DNA of 64,000 nt from WHSW01 sp963821025. GTDB taxonomy: Bacteria > Actinomycetota > Thermoleophilia > Solirubrobacterales > 70-9. This document shows positions 24,295-32,536 of this stretch, piece by piece. A program made the translations under genes and the position numbers. The notes beneath the pieces are model-generated. The model ran no database searches. It was not told the origin of the DNA and was given only the letters and a program-made list of their open reading frames with translations. The stretch is from the NCBI GenBank assembly GCA_963821025.1, contig CAWGCG010000005.1:62001-126000 (forward strand), in the 5' to 3' direction. Within the stretch, counting starts at the first letter, position 1, and every line of letters begins with the position of its first letter.

Positions 24295-24831
24295 ATGCCC
24301 TCAGAGACCGCGTCGACCTCGTCCGCAAAGCCGAAGACCACCGCGCAGGTGTCGCGAGCCTATTTCGAGGCGATCGCCGCCAAGGACCTCGATGCCGCAG
24401 CGGCGCTGTGGAAGCCGGGCTGTCCCGATCACCTTCACGGGTTCGCCGAGTTGGTCGCCCCCGCGGGTATCAAGGAGTACTTCAGCGGTCTGTTCTCGGC
24501 CTTCCCGGACTTTCACTTCGAGATCCTCGAGCTCGCCACCAGCGGCACCCACTCCGCCTGTCGCTGGCGAGTCACCGGCACCTTCCTCGGTCCCGGCCGC
24601 TTCCAGGACCTGGCCCCGACCGGCACCGCGATCGTGATGGAGGGCTGCGACATGCTTCAGGTCGAGAACGGCAAGATCATCGAGAACAACGCCTACACGA
24701 ACGGGGTCCAGCTCGCCGAGCAACTCGGGCTGCTGCCGCCTCAGGACTCGGCCGCCGGGCGCGCGATGACCAGCGCCTTCAACGCCAAGACGCGCGCCAC
24801 CGAGGCGGTCCGCAAGCTGCGCAAGCGCTGA
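24295..24831 (+). CDS. SnoaL-like ester cyclase family protein
   Basis: A 178-residue SnoaL/NTF2-fold protein. Recognisable elements are ARAYFEAIAAKDLDAAAALW-type helices, the HLHGFAELVAPAGIKEYFSGLFSAFPDFHFEI segment and VMEGCDMLQVENGKIIENNAYTNGVQLAEQLGLLP near the end, all typical of the ester-cyclase/SnoaL group. A basic C-terminal tail extends past the domain. Biochemical roles vary in this family and no polyketide genes are near, so the function is unknown. It starts 9 bases after the DUF255 gene and is likely in the same transcript. Confidence 0.82.
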   Translation: MPSETASTSSAKPKTTAQVSRAYFEAIAAKDLDAAAALWKPGCPDHLHGFAELVAPAGIKEYFSGLFSAFPDFHFEILELATSGTHSACRWRVTGTFLGPGRFQDLAPTGTAIVMEGCDMLQVENGKIIENNAYTNGVQLAEQLGLLPPQDSAAGRAMTSAFNAKTRATEAVRKLRKR

Positions 24832-24835
24832 CTCC

Positions 24836-25243
24836 TCAGCGCGGACGGTGGCGCTTCTTCGTTCTCAGGACGGCCTCCATGCCGCGCGCTCGATGGTCTG
24901 AGAGCGAGCACCAAAGGACGTACGTCGCCCGCTTGTCGAGCCGGGTGTCGAGGCTCTCGTAGGCGCCGGGCGCGAGCACGCCGACGCCGAACTCCTCGGC
25001 CACCGGCGCCCCGAGCGCGTCGATTCGCTGCAGGCGCAGGTCGTGCGGATCCTCGCCGTCGTTGAGGAACTGGACGAGGACGCGGCCCGGCCTCACCTTC
25101 GGCTTCGAGAGGATGAGATCGAACTCCGAGCCTCGCGCCTGCACCCGGTCGGGCCCCGGGTGCGGCTTCGGCTTCGCCGCCGAGACGTCGCAGGCCAGCG
25201 CCAGCGCGGCGATGATCGCGGCGCCGACCAGCGTCGCGCGCAT
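24836..25243 (-). CDS. Secreted cupredoxin-like protein
   Basis: A 135-residue protein with a signal peptide (MRATLVGAAIIAALALACDVSAA) and one cupredoxin domain. A type-1 copper site can be read: His in DGEDPHDLRLQ, then Cys-x4-His-x4-Met in WCSLSDHRARGM. The LVQFLNDGEDPHDL and GAYESLDTRLDKRATYVLWC strands fit blue-copper proteins. It should work outside the membrane as an electron carrier or copper binder. Its ATG overlaps the DUF1501 stop by one base, making it the third gene of the DUF1800-DUF1501-cupredoxin operon. The longer frame up to 25726 is inside DUF1501. Confidence 0.82.
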   Translation of the reverse strand: MRATLVGAAIIAALALACDVSAAKPKPHPGPDRVQARGSEFDLILSKPKVRPGRVLVQFLNDGEDPHDLRLQRIDALGAPVAEEFGVGVLAPGAYESLDTRLDKRATYVLWCSLSDHRARGMEAVLRTKKRHRPR

Positions 25244-26607
25244 CAACCGATCAGCGCCGCTCGGGCGAAGGAGCCGGCGTCGGGGATCACGGCGCCGGCA
25301 TCGACGTTGAACCACTGCTCGATCAACGAGCTGTAGAGGCCGCGGAAGTCCGACGTGTTGCGCAGGTTCTCGTCCGCGTCGAGCTGGCCGAGGCCGGGGA
25401 ACTCGCCCACCATCCGGCCGCGGACGCCGGTGCCGATCACGAAGCCGACCCCGGCGGCGCCGTGGTCGGTGCCCGAGTCGTTCTCTGCCGGGCGCCGGCC
25501 GAACTCCGACCAGACCAGGGTCACGACGCGGTCGGCGAGCCGGCGCGCCTCGAGATCGGCCTGAAAGGCGGCGATCGAGTTCGCAGCGAGCCCGAGATCG
25601 GTGGCGAAGGTCTCCGCCTGGCTGTCGTGGGTGTCGAAGGCTCCCGGGGCCGAGATCGCCGCGCAGCGGATCGGCAGACCGCTCGCCAGCATCGCCGCGA
25701 GCGCCGCGAGGTTCTGGCCGAACCATTCGCCCTCCCCGGTCGGATAGGCGACCGGCGGCACGATCTCCTGTCCCGAGAACGGGTCCAGCTGTGCCTTCAG
25801 CCGCATCGCCTGGACCGCCGCATCGCCCGCCTGCACCCGGCCTGAGTCCTTGGACTGGACGCCGCCGACGTCGGCGATCGCCCCCCAGAGCAGATCCTCG
25901 GGCTCGCCCCAGACACCCTTTGCCCAGATGTCATAGGAGGGTCCGTCGATCGCCGCGACCGGCACCGTCGCGGTCGCCAGCCCGGGCGCCAGGGTGCCGT
26001 CGAGCGACAGGCCCTGCAGCGGGTTGTCGGGCGTCCCGATCACGTCCAGCAGCCGGCCCATCCAGCCGGTGACCTCGTTCGCCTCCAACGCCCCGACCTC
26101 CCAGTAGTGGCGCGAGGTGAAGTGGGACTGGTCCGGGCTCGAGTAGCCGACCGCCGGCAGCACCGAGACCTTGCCCGCGCGATGAAGGCGGTCGAATGCA
26201 GTGGCAGCGGGATGCCAGCGCAAGCTCGAGTCCTCGGCGAACGCGGTGCCCTCCCCCGCTCCCAGCGCCAGGTTCGGGCGCAGTGACCGGTAGACGCCGT
26301 CGCTGGTCGGTGCCAGCACCGAGAGCGAGTCGATGCCGCCGTCGAGGAAGATCGAGACCAGCACCCGGTCGCTGGCCCCGGCCGCCTCGGCGATCCCGCT
26401 CTGCAGGTCGCCGAAGCGAAGCTTCGACGCCCCGTAGACGGAGAGCATCGCGGCGCCCGAGCGGGTCAAGAACGAGCGCCGGCTGAGCCCGGTCCCGGCG
26501 GGGACCGGCATCCCCGGCTCGATCGCCGGCAAGCCGCTGCCGGCCTCGGCGACGGCGCGCCGCATCAGGTGCGAGCGGGTGAACTCCCGGCAGTGATTGC
26601 AGCCCAT
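25243..26607 (-). CDS. DUF1501 protein, Tat-exported
   Basis: A 454-residue DUF1501 protein (sulfatase/phosphatase-like fold) with a delayed twin-arginine signal LSRRSFLTRSG near residue 43 followed by a hydrophobic stretch. The first residues contain CNHC, with no known function. The catalytic-like core reads SIFLDGGIDSLSVLAP and later RVVTLVWSEFGRRPAENDSGTDHGAAGVGFVIG. DUF1501 proteins are typically exported and encoded beside DUF1800; the role of the pair is not established. It lies 9 bases after the DUF1800 gene and overlaps the cupredoxin gene. Confidence 0.9.
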   Translation of the reverse strand: MGCNHCREFTRSHLMRRAVAEAGSGLPAIEPGMPVPAGTGLSRRSFLTRSGAAMLSVYGASKLRFGDLQSGIAEAAGASDRVLVSIFLDGGIDSLSVLAPTSDGVYRSLRPNLALGAGEGTAFAEDSSLRWHPAATAFDRLHRAGKVSVLPAVGYSSPDQSHFTSRHYWEVGALEANEVTGWMGRLLDVIGTPDNPLQGLSLDGTLAPGLATATVPVAAIDGPSYDIWAKGVWGEPEDLLWGAIADVGGVQSKDSGRVQAGDAAVQAMRLKAQLDPFSGQEIVPPVAYPTGEGEWFGQNLAALAAMLASGLPIRCAAISAPGAFDTHDSQAETFATDLGLAANSIAAFQADLEARRLADRVVTLVWSEFGRRPAENDSGTDHGAAGVGFVIGTGVRGRMVGEFPGLGQLDADENLRNTSDFRGLYSSLIEQWFNVDAGAVIPDAGSFARAALIG

Positions 26608-26616
26608 CGCCTCGCC

Positions 26617-27966
26617 TCAGCAGGTCTGCATGTCGGGGGAGGTCGCGATCAGCATCCGAAGCGCGTTCTGGCGCAGCGCCCTGAACGTGCTCTGCTGCCA
26701 CTCCTCGGTCGCCACCGCCTCGACTGCGGCGGCGTAACGGAGCAGCCCCTTGCGGGTGGCGCCGGTGAGCGCCGGGTTGCCCCAGAAGTGCAGCGCCCGG
26801 CGGACCGCCTGCTTCGCGCCCTCGCTCTCCTGATAGGGCGCCTCGGGGTCGACGTAGTCGAGGCCCGCGATCAGGTTCGCGGCCAGCCAGCGACCGCGGT
26901 AGGTCGAGGTGTCGAGCCAGCGCTCATCGTTCCAGCCCGAGACGTTCGGCGGGCGGAACAGCTGCTGACCCGCGGTCCGCATGATCCAGACGTGGTCCTC
27001 GGTGTTGATCCCCCGCCGACGCGCGCGCAGCAGCCCGGCGATGTAGACCACCGGGGGCTTGACCATCGCCGGGCCCTGATATAGCGCCGGGTGCATGAGG
27101 ATCGCCTCGACCACCGGCTGGATCGCGTAGCCGCGGGCGACGTAGAGCCGCTCAAGTGCCTTGCGTGTCTTGCGCGGCGGCGGCTGGGCGACGAAGTAGC
27201 TCCACAGCTTTTCGATGAAGAACGACCGGTGGGCGCGGTGCTTGACGCAAAGCCGGCACGAGTCGCGCCAGTCGAAGTCTCCCGCCTTGCCGAAGATCCG
27301 CTTGCGGGCGCTGTCGTGACGCTCCGGATCGAAGCGAAAGCCGGTCAAGCCGACGTCGTCGGTGTAGTCGGCCGTCCACCCGGTGAGCGCCCGCGCCTGC
27401 TCGCGGACATCGGTCTCGGAGTAGGGATACCCGGCGTCGTTGGAGGCGCCGAGCGTGAACAGCTCCATCAGCTCGCGCCCGTAGTTCTCGTTCGGGGCAC
27501 CCTTCTCGTTCTCGATCCCCGAGAGCCAGATCAACATCGCCGGATCCTTGGTCACCCGGGTCAGCAGCTCCAGGAACGAGCCCTGCCCGTGACGGCGAAA
27601 GAGCTCGGCCTGGGCGATCGAGAGCCGCTGCGAGTCGACGTCGGCGGTCGCGAACCAGTCGTGCCAGATCAGCGCCATACGCTCCTCGAACGGACGGTTC
27701 GTGCGCACCATGCGGTCGAGCCACCAGAGCATGTCGTGGCCGTAGGCGTCGAAGGGGGCGATCGGCAGCCCGTCGTCGTCGGTGGGCTCAGGGCCGCTCA
27801 GCTTCGCCTTGCCGCGGGCGCGAGTGAGCGAGTGCACGGCTCCCTCGAGGCTGCGGCGAGCGAGCTTTCGCGCCTCTCCCGGCCGGGGACCGAAGCCCGC
27901 ACGCCAGAGCAGCCGGGCGGCTTGGCGCTCGCCGAACTTCCCCCTGTAGACCGGCAGGTCCGCCAT
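26617..27966 (-). CDS. DUF1800 protein
   Basis: A 449-residue DUF1800 protein recognised by RLLWRAGFGPRPGE at the N-terminus, NENYGRELMELFTLG in the middle and PPNVSGWNDERWLDTSTYRGRWLAANLI near the C-terminus. There is also an R-x-E-R-M-ALIWHDWFATADVDS segment. No signal peptide is obvious, although the downstream DUF1501 partner has a Tat signal, so the pair could be co-exported. It is the first gene of the three-gene operon. Its biochemical function is unknown in the family. Confidence 0.9.
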   Translation of the reverse strand: MADLPVYRGKFGERQAARLLWRAGFGPRPGEARKLARRSLEGAVHSLTRARGKAKLSGPEPTDDDGLPIAPFDAYGHDMLWWLDRMVRTNRPFEERMALIWHDWFATADVDSQRLSIAQAELFRRHGQGSFLELLTRVTKDPAMLIWLSGIENEKGAPNENYGRELMELFTLGASNDAGYPYSETDVREQARALTGWTADYTDDVGLTGFRFDPERHDSARKRIFGKAGDFDWRDSCRLCVKHRAHRSFFIEKLWSYFVAQPPPRKTRKALERLYVARGYAIQPVVEAILMHPALYQGPAMVKPPVVYIAGLLRARRRGINTEDHVWIMRTAGQQLFRPPNVSGWNDERWLDTSTYRGRWLAANLIAGLDYVDPEAPYQESEGAKQAVRRALHFWGNPALTGATRKGLLRYAAAVEAVATEEWQQSTFRALRQNALRMLIATSPDMQTC

Positions 27967-28022
27967 TCACCTCTCTTTTCGGCGTTCCCGAGTCAAACCC
28001 TTAGCCGTCCGCCACAAGATAC

Positions 28023-29381
28023 TCACAAGATGGACAGAAACCGTTCGATCTCCCAGGGGGTCACCTGGACCCGGTATTCCTCCCATTCCTCGCGCTTGAT
28101 CTCGATGAAGCGCTTGAAGGTGTGCTCGCCCAGCACCCGCAGCATGAGCTCGGACTCGGCGGCGAGCTCGATCGCCTCGCCGAGGTTCTCAGGCAGCTGC
28201 TCGATCCCGCGCTGGGCCCGCTCCTCGGGGGTCAGGTGGTAGAGGTTCTGCTCCATCGGCTCGGGCAGCTCATAGCCATGCTCGATCCCCTCGAGCCCGG
28301 CGTGCAACATCCCGGCGAAACAGAGATAGGGGTTGCAGGCGGGGTCGGGGCAGCGCAGCTCGGCGCGGGTGGCGCCCTCCTTGCCCGGGTGATAGAGCGG
28401 CACCCGGATCAGCGCTGAGCGGTTGCGCCGCGACCAGGCGAGGTAGACGGGCGCCTCGTAGCCGGGCACCAGGCGCTTGTAGGAGTTCACCCACTGGGCG
28501 AACAGCGGCGCGATCTCGCGCGCGTGGCGCAGCTGACCGGCGATGAACGACTTGGCGGTGGCCGAGAGGTAGTACTGGTCGTCGGCGTCATAGAAAGCGT
28601 TGGAGCCGTTCTTGGAGAGCGATTGGTGGACGTGCATGCCCGAGCCGTTCTCGCCGAACAGCGGCTTCGGCATGAAGGTCGCGTGCATGCCGTACTTCAT
28701 CGCGTACTCCTTGACCGTGATCCGATAGGTCATGCAGTCGTCGGACATCGCCAGCGCGTCCTTGTAGCGCATGTCGACCTCGTGCTGGGAGGGGCCGCCC
28801 TCGTGGTGGGCGTACTCGACGTGGATCCCGAGCTGCTCGAGCGCGAGGATCGTCTCGCGGCGAACATCCGAGCCGGCGTCGAGCGTGGTCAGGTCGAAGT
28901 AGCCGCCGTCGTCGAGAATCTCGGGCTGGCCGCCCTCGGGTCGCGCCTGCTTGAAGTAGAAGTACTCGAGCTCGGGGCCGATGTTGAAGGCGTCGAAGCC
29001 GAGCTCGCGCGCGCGCTCGAGCGCCCGCCGCAGGATCCAGCGCGGATCGCCCTCATAGGGCTCGCCACCGGGCACCTGGATGTCGCAGAACATCCGCGCG
29101 GTCGCGTTCTCCTCGGCGCGCCAGGGCAGGACGGCGAAGCTCGACGGATCGGGCATCGCGATCATGTCCGACTCCTCGATCGGGTTGAAGCCGGTGATCG
29201 ACGAACCGTCGAACCCCATCCCGCCCTCGAACGCGTCCTCGAGCTCCGAGGAGTTGATCGAGAACGACTTCAGCTGTCCGAGGACATCGGTGAACCAGAG
29301 CCGGATGAAGCGGACGTCGCTGTCGGCGACCGACTTGATCACGTCCTCCGCTTTCTCGGTGCGCGACGGCTGTTCGGCCAT
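28023..29381 (-). CDS. glnA: Glutamine synthetase, type I
   Basis: A 452-residue class I glutamine synthetase that makes glutamine from glutamate, ammonia and ATP as a cytosolic dodecamer. Motifs include MGFDGSSITGF, the latch GPELEYFYF and HHEGGPSQHEVDMRY, the ATP-loop HATFMPKPLFGENGSGMHVHQSL, and SRRNRSALIRVP. The region around the adenylylation tyrosine reads NLYHLTPEERAQ rather than the NLYDLP of the adenylylated GSI-beta enzymes, which points to the GSI-alpha type under feedback and transcriptional control. ATG 29381 has a strong GAGGAGG ribosome binding site. It is divergent from the CMD-like gene. Confidence 0.96.
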   Translation of the reverse strand: MAEQPSRTEKAEDVIKSVADSDVRFIRLWFTDVLGQLKSFSINSSELEDAFEGGMGFDGSSITGFNPIEESDMIAMPDPSSFAVLPWRAEENATARMFCDIQVPGGEPYEGDPRWILRRALERARELGFDAFNIGPELEYFYFKQARPEGGQPEILDDGGYFDLTTLDAGSDVRRETILALEQLGIHVEYAHHEGGPSQHEVDMRYKDALAMSDDCMTYRITVKEYAMKYGMHATFMPKPLFGENGSGMHVHQSLSKNGSNAFYDADDQYYLSATAKSFIAGQLRHAREIAPLFAQWVNSYKRLVPGYEAPVYLAWSRRNRSALIRVPLYHPGKEGATRAELRCPDPACNPYLCFAGMLHAGLEGIEHGYELPEPMEQNLYHLTPEERAQRGIEQLPENLGEAIELAAESELMLRVLGEHTFKRFIEIKREEWEEYRVQVTPWEIERFLSIL

Positions 29382-29527
29382 CCGTCCTCCTCGGGCTCGC
29401 GGCTTGGTCGATCGGCAACCTTATCCGCGAGGCCTCGGCGTGCGTATTACCGGGTGTCCAGAATCGATCTGTACGAGTGCCTGACGGTTGTTATCGGGAC
29501 CGCATTTCAGCCGCGATTTCGGGTACA

Positions 29528-29548
29528 TTGCTTACGGCAGGTAAGTAA
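29528..29548. promoter_or_regulatory. Inverted repeat in glnA/AhpD-like intergenic region
   Basis: CTTAC (29531-29535) and GTAAG (29541-29545) flank GGCAG; with outer TT/AA pairs and one mismatch the palindrome spans 21 bases. It lies in an A+T-rich stretch between the divergent glnA and AhpD-like genes and could be an operator. No protein can be assigned. Confidence 0.4.
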
Positions 29549-29621
29549 CAAGCTAAAAGTAAAGTAAAGGCGGCGAACGGTCCGCGACGCACGACCGGCG
29601 GCCGATGAAGGGACACCCCCA

Positions 29622-30188
29622 ATGACGGTCAAGACAGATATCAGCCGTTTTCACATCCACGACGAGCTCACCGCCCCCGAGGGCAGCATCAGGATCCTCC
29701 GGGGCGTGCAGGGCGCCGGCGGGTCGATCTCCAAGTTCATCGGCGTGCTCGCGGGCGCGCCGGCGGCGCTGCGCTCATACGCGCGCATGCGCCACGAACT
29801 GCGCGGCGGCTCGCTCCCGCAGGCGACCCGCGAGCGGATCGGGCTCGCCGTCGCCGAGCGCCGCGGCGATCCCTACTCGCTCGCCCAGCACGCGCGCACC
29901 GCCCGCGCCGCCGGGCTCGGGATCGATGAGATCACCCGGGCGCGAGCGTTCGAGTCGGCGGACGAGCGCGAAGCGGCGCTGCTCGTCTTCCTCGAGGCGC
30001 TGGCGGCGGCCGACGGGCGCCCCGCCCAGCACCTGGCCGAGGAGGCGCGGGAGCACGATTGGAGCGACGAGCAGATGCTCGAGGCGGTCGCGCACATGGC
30101 GATGAACGAGTTTCAGAGCCTGATCGCCAACGCGGCCGCGCTGCCGCAGGACCAGACCGACTCCTCGGTGCTGCCGAACGCGGCGTAG
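29622..30188 (+). CDS. AhpD/carboxymuconolactone decarboxylase-like protein lacking the CxxC
   Basis: A 188-residue helical protein of AhpD/CMD type: LPQATRERIGLAVAERRGDPYSLAQHARTARAAGLGIDEITRAR corresponds to the active-site region. In AhpD the segment reads E-x-C-x-x-C-x-x-x-H; here ERRGDPYSLAQHA keeps the acidic residue and the His but has Asp and Ser in place of the cysteines. Peroxidase chemistry is therefore unlikely, and a different or structural role is inferred. AAGGGA precedes ATG 29622. It is divergent from glnA across an inverted repeat. Confidence 0.75.
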   Translation: MTVKTDISRFHIHDELTAPEGSIRILRGVQGAGGSISKFIGVLAGAPAALRSYARMRHELRGGSLPQATRERIGLAVAERRGDPYSLAQHARTARAAGLGIDEITRARAFESADEREAALLVFLEALAAADGRPAQHLAEEAREHDWSDEQMLEAVAHMAMNEFQSLIANAAALPQDQTDSSVLPNAA

Positions 30189-30191
30189 GCG

Positions 30192-30911
30192 CTAACGGGC
30201 GGCGAGCTTCGCCACGCGGATCTCGTCCGTGTGCGTGAAGCCGAGCTGGCGGGCGGTCGCCTGGGTCAGGTCCCACTTGGCGCCGTTGGTGAACGGACCA
30301 CGGTCGATCACCGTCGTGCGAACATAGCGGCCTCGGTAACGCAAGACGACCTTGGAGCCACAGCGCAGGGTCCTGTGGGCGACGCCGAGCGTCCCCCGGG
30401 TCAGCGTCTCGCCGCAGGCGGTCTGGTTTCCGAAGAAGCCGGGCCCATACCAGGTCGCCGGCTGGGCCGGCATGCCGGCGACCAGCGCGGCGGCGGTGTA
30501 GTCGTCAACCACGCCATCGACCCCGAGGCCGGCGTCACCTTGGAACGAGCGCACCGCCTCAGCCGTGGTGGGCTCGAACTCGCCGGCGAGCGGCGCCTGG
30601 CGATAGCGCCTTGACTTGAGGATCCAGTTGAGCGTCTGCACGTCGCCGCCGCAGTCACCGAGCCGCAGCGTGCGCCTGCCGAACTGCCTGTTCGGACACC
30701 CCGGGATGCCCGCCCCGATCACCTGCTCGGCGCCGTCGTCGGCGCCGGAAGTGCCGCCGCTACCGCCGATGCCACCCGAGGCGCCGGCATCGGCCCGCGC
30801 CGCTCCTGCGACCAAAACCAAGGCCGTCAGCAGAACCGCCCACAGAACCATCCGACGGCGCGCGGTTCGATTTTCCAAAGCCGCCGCGGAGGGCGGGTTG
30901 AGGTCGTGCAT
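30192..30911 (-). CDS. Secreted RlpA-like (double-psi beta-barrel) protein with peptidoglycan-binding domain
   Basis: A 239-residue exported protein. A signal/anchor region (RRRMVLWAVLLTALVLVAGAARA) is followed by a Gly/Ser-rich linker. Then comes a PG_binding_1 domain (LRLGDCGGDVQTLNWILKSRRYRQAPLAGEFEPTTAEAVRSFQGDAGLGVDGVVDDYTAAAL) and an RlpA-like double-psi barrel (ATWYGPGFFGNQTACGETLTRGTLGVAHRTLRCGSKVVLRYRGRYVRTTVIDRGPF) with the catalytic Asp in IDRGPF. It should bind and remodel cell-wall peptidoglycan. ATG 30911 follows GAAAGAG. A c-di-AMP riboswitch occupies the leader, linking wall remodelling to this second messenger; frames up to 31070 belong to the riboswitch. Confidence 0.9.
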   Translation of the reverse strand: MHDLNPPSAAALENRTARRRMVLWAVLLTALVLVAGAARADAGASGGIGGSGGTSGADDGAEQVIGAGIPGCPNRQFGRRTLRLGDCGGDVQTLNWILKSRRYRQAPLAGEFEPTTAEAVRSFQGDAGLGVDGVVDDYTAAALVAGMPAQPATWYGPGFFGNQTACGETLTRGTLGVAHRTLRCGSKVVLRYRGRYVRTTVIDRGPFTNGAKWDLTQATARQLGFTHTDEIRVAKLAAR

Positions 30912-30924
30912 AGCTCTTTCGATC

Positions 30925-31060
30925 GCTGACGGGGTTAGCTGACGGGCTCGCGCCGAAAGAGATGGCGCTACGCGGCGGGTGCCGGCGATTCGCCCCGAAC
31001 CGAAGGGATCCCCCTTGAGTGGGTCCCCCGTTCCCCGCGATATGTGGCGGGGATTAAGCG
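30925..31060 (-). ncRNA. c-di-AMP riboswitch (ydaO/yuaA class)
   Basis: Read on the minus strand, the leader contains the conserved ydaO elements in order: GCGGGGAACGGGGGACCC, then GGGGCGAAUC, and finally CGCGAGCCCGUCAGCUAACCCCGUCAGCG shortly before the RlpA-like start. This class binds cyclic di-AMP and usually turns genes off; in Actinobacteria it typically precedes cell-wall hydrolases such as rpf and rlpA-like genes. The exact 5' boundary is approximate. Confidence 0.9.
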
Positions 31061-31164
31061 TGCGTGACACTACTAGAAAGACGAGGCTCAGGTTTGCACT
31101 TTATGTGTGAGTGCTTACTGCGCCGCGGGGGACGTGATTCCTCCCCCGAATAGGATCCGCGGGG

Positions 31165-31989
31165 GTGGGTGCAGCGGTGGTCACCGGCGCCGGTAGTGGG
31201 CTCGGGCTCGAGCTCGCCCGAGGGTTGGCCGATCGCGGCTTCGAGGTCGAGGTCACCGACGTCGACACCGAGGCGGCCGGGGCTGCGGCGGCCGAGATCG
31301 GCGCCGCCGCGACCGCCTCGGTCCTCGACGTCTGCGATGCCGATGGCTGCGCCGCCGCAGCTCGCCGGGTGGCCGAGCGCGCCGGGGCGCTCGACGTCTG
31401 GGTCAACAACGCCGGCATCCTGGCCACCGGCCACGTCTGGGACCACGACCAGGCACTGCGCCGGACCCTGTTCGAGGTGAACGCGCTGGGGACGGTCAAC
31501 GGCACCCTCGCGGCACTCGAGCTGATGCGGCCCGCCAGCCGCGGCAAGGTGATCAACATCGTCTCCCTGGCGGGCCTCGGCGCGCCACCCGGCGAGGCGC
31601 TCTACGCCGCTACCAAGCACGCCGCGATCGCCTTCAGCCTCGGCACCCTGGCCGACCTGCGTCGCAGCGGCTCGCCCGGTATCTGGGTCTGCGCCGTCTG
31701 CCCGGACGGGATCTGGACGCCGATGCTGCACGACAAGCTCGACGACCCTGACGCGGCGCCGTCGTTCTCGGGCACGATGTTGCGTTCCGAGGACGTCGCC
31801 AGGCGGGCGCTCGAGCTGCTCGACCGCCCGCGAGCCGTGCTCACGATCCCGCGCTGGCGCGGTGGGCTGGTTCGCCTCTTCGACCTCTTCCCGGGTGCAG
31901 CGACCCGGGTGCTGCCGCTGTGGATGCGCGACGCTCAGCGCCGCCAGCGCGCCTGGAAGCGGCGGATCGAAAGTGGACGCGGGCCCTGA
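31165..31989 (+). CDS. Short-chain dehydrogenase/reductase
   Basis: A 274-residue Rossmann-fold oxidoreductase. The NAD(P)-binding motif is TGAGSGLGLELARG near the start, NNAGI (about residue 90) stabilises the fold, and the catalytic Ser, Tyr and Lys are visible in NIVSLAG and YAATKHA. A C-terminal extension of about 50 residues is amphipathic (GGLVRLFDLFPGAATRVLPLWMRDAQRRQRAWKRR), possibly membrane-associated. The substrate is unknown. GTG 31165 is the start. The downstream methyltransferase gene overlaps the end of this one by 17 bases. Confidence 0.88.
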   Translation: MGAAVVTGAGSGLGLELARGLADRGFEVEVTDVDTEAAGAAAAEIGAAATASVLDVCDADGCAAAARRVAERAGALDVWVNNAGILATGHVWDHDQALRRTLFEVNALGTVNGTLAALELMRPASRGKVINIVSLAGLGAPPGEALYAATKHAAIAFSLGTLADLRRSGSPGIWVCAVCPDGIWTPMLHDKLDDPDAAPSFSGTMLRSEDVARRALELLDRPRAVLTIPRWRGGLVRLFDLFPGAATRVLPLWMRDAQRRQRAWKRRIESGRGP

Positions 31990-32506
31990 GCCGCCTGGGC
32001 TCAGGGGGTGGCGCGTCGGCGGCGCGATCTTGGCCTTGCCGTTCGTGGTCGCGGTCGCCGTCCCCGCCCTGATCATCGCCGGCGCGGGAGTCCGCCCGGC
32101 GTTCGGCGTCGGCGGCCTTGCCGGTGGCGCGATCATCGTCGGTGCCTGCGCCCTGCTCGCGCTCGGGCTGGCGCTGTTCGCGACCACGGTGAGCGCGTTC
32201 GCCAAGCTCGGCCGCGGCACCCTGGCGCCCTGGGATCCGCCCCAGCGCTTCGTGGTCGTCGGCCCGTACCGCTACCTACGCCATCCGATGATCAGCGGGG
32301 TCGCAATCGTGCTCGCCGCGGAGGCGTTGCTGTTCGGGTCAGGCGGGGTCGCGATCGTGCTGGGGGCGTTCGTCGTCGTCAACGCGATCTACCTGCCGCT
32401 GGTCGAGGAGCCGGCACTGGTGCGGCGCTTCGGCACCGACTACGTCCGCTACATGGCCGAGGTCCACCGGTGGGTGCCGCGCCGGCGACCCTGGGCGCCG
32501 ACGTAG
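31973..32506 (+). CDS. Isoprenylcysteine carboxylmethyltransferase-family membrane protein
   Basis: A 177-residue integral membrane protein with about five hydrophobic segments and the ICMT/PEMT signature: GPYRYLRHPMISG followed by VEEPALVRRFGTDYVRYMAEVHRWVPRRRPW. The family uses S-adenosylmethionine to methylate small or lipid substrates at the membrane; the substrate here is unknown. GTG 31973 overlaps the 3' end of the SDR gene, so they are probably coupled; the frame to 31862 is inside the SDR. A strong hairpin terminator follows immediately after the stop. Confidence 0.85.
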   Translation: MDAGPEPPGLRGWRVGGAILALPFVVAVAVPALIIAGAGVRPAFGVGGLAGGAIIVGACALLALGLALFATTVSAFAKLGRGTLAPWDPPQRFVVVGPYRYLRHPMISGVAIVLAAEALLFGSGGVAIVLGAFVVVNAIYLPLVEEPALVRRFGTDYVRYMAEVHRWVPRRRPWAPT

Positions 32507-32532
32507 AAGGGGCCCCGTCGCCGGGGCCCCTT
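32507..32532. terminator. Strong GC hairpin, probably bidirectional terminator
   Basis: AAGGGGCCCCG (32507-32517) pairs perfectly with CGGGGCCCCTT (32522-32532) around a 4-base loop. It begins one base after the methyltransferase stop on the plus strand and about 5 bases beyond the RNase P RNA 3' end on the minus strand, so it can serve both. The flanking T-run is short. Confidence 0.75.
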
Positions 32533-32536
32533 CCTT

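Noticed and set aside
30912..31070. N-terminal extension of the RlpA-like protein to 292 residues
   Set aside because: The region is the c-di-AMP riboswitch, and the signal peptide follows the ATG at 30911.
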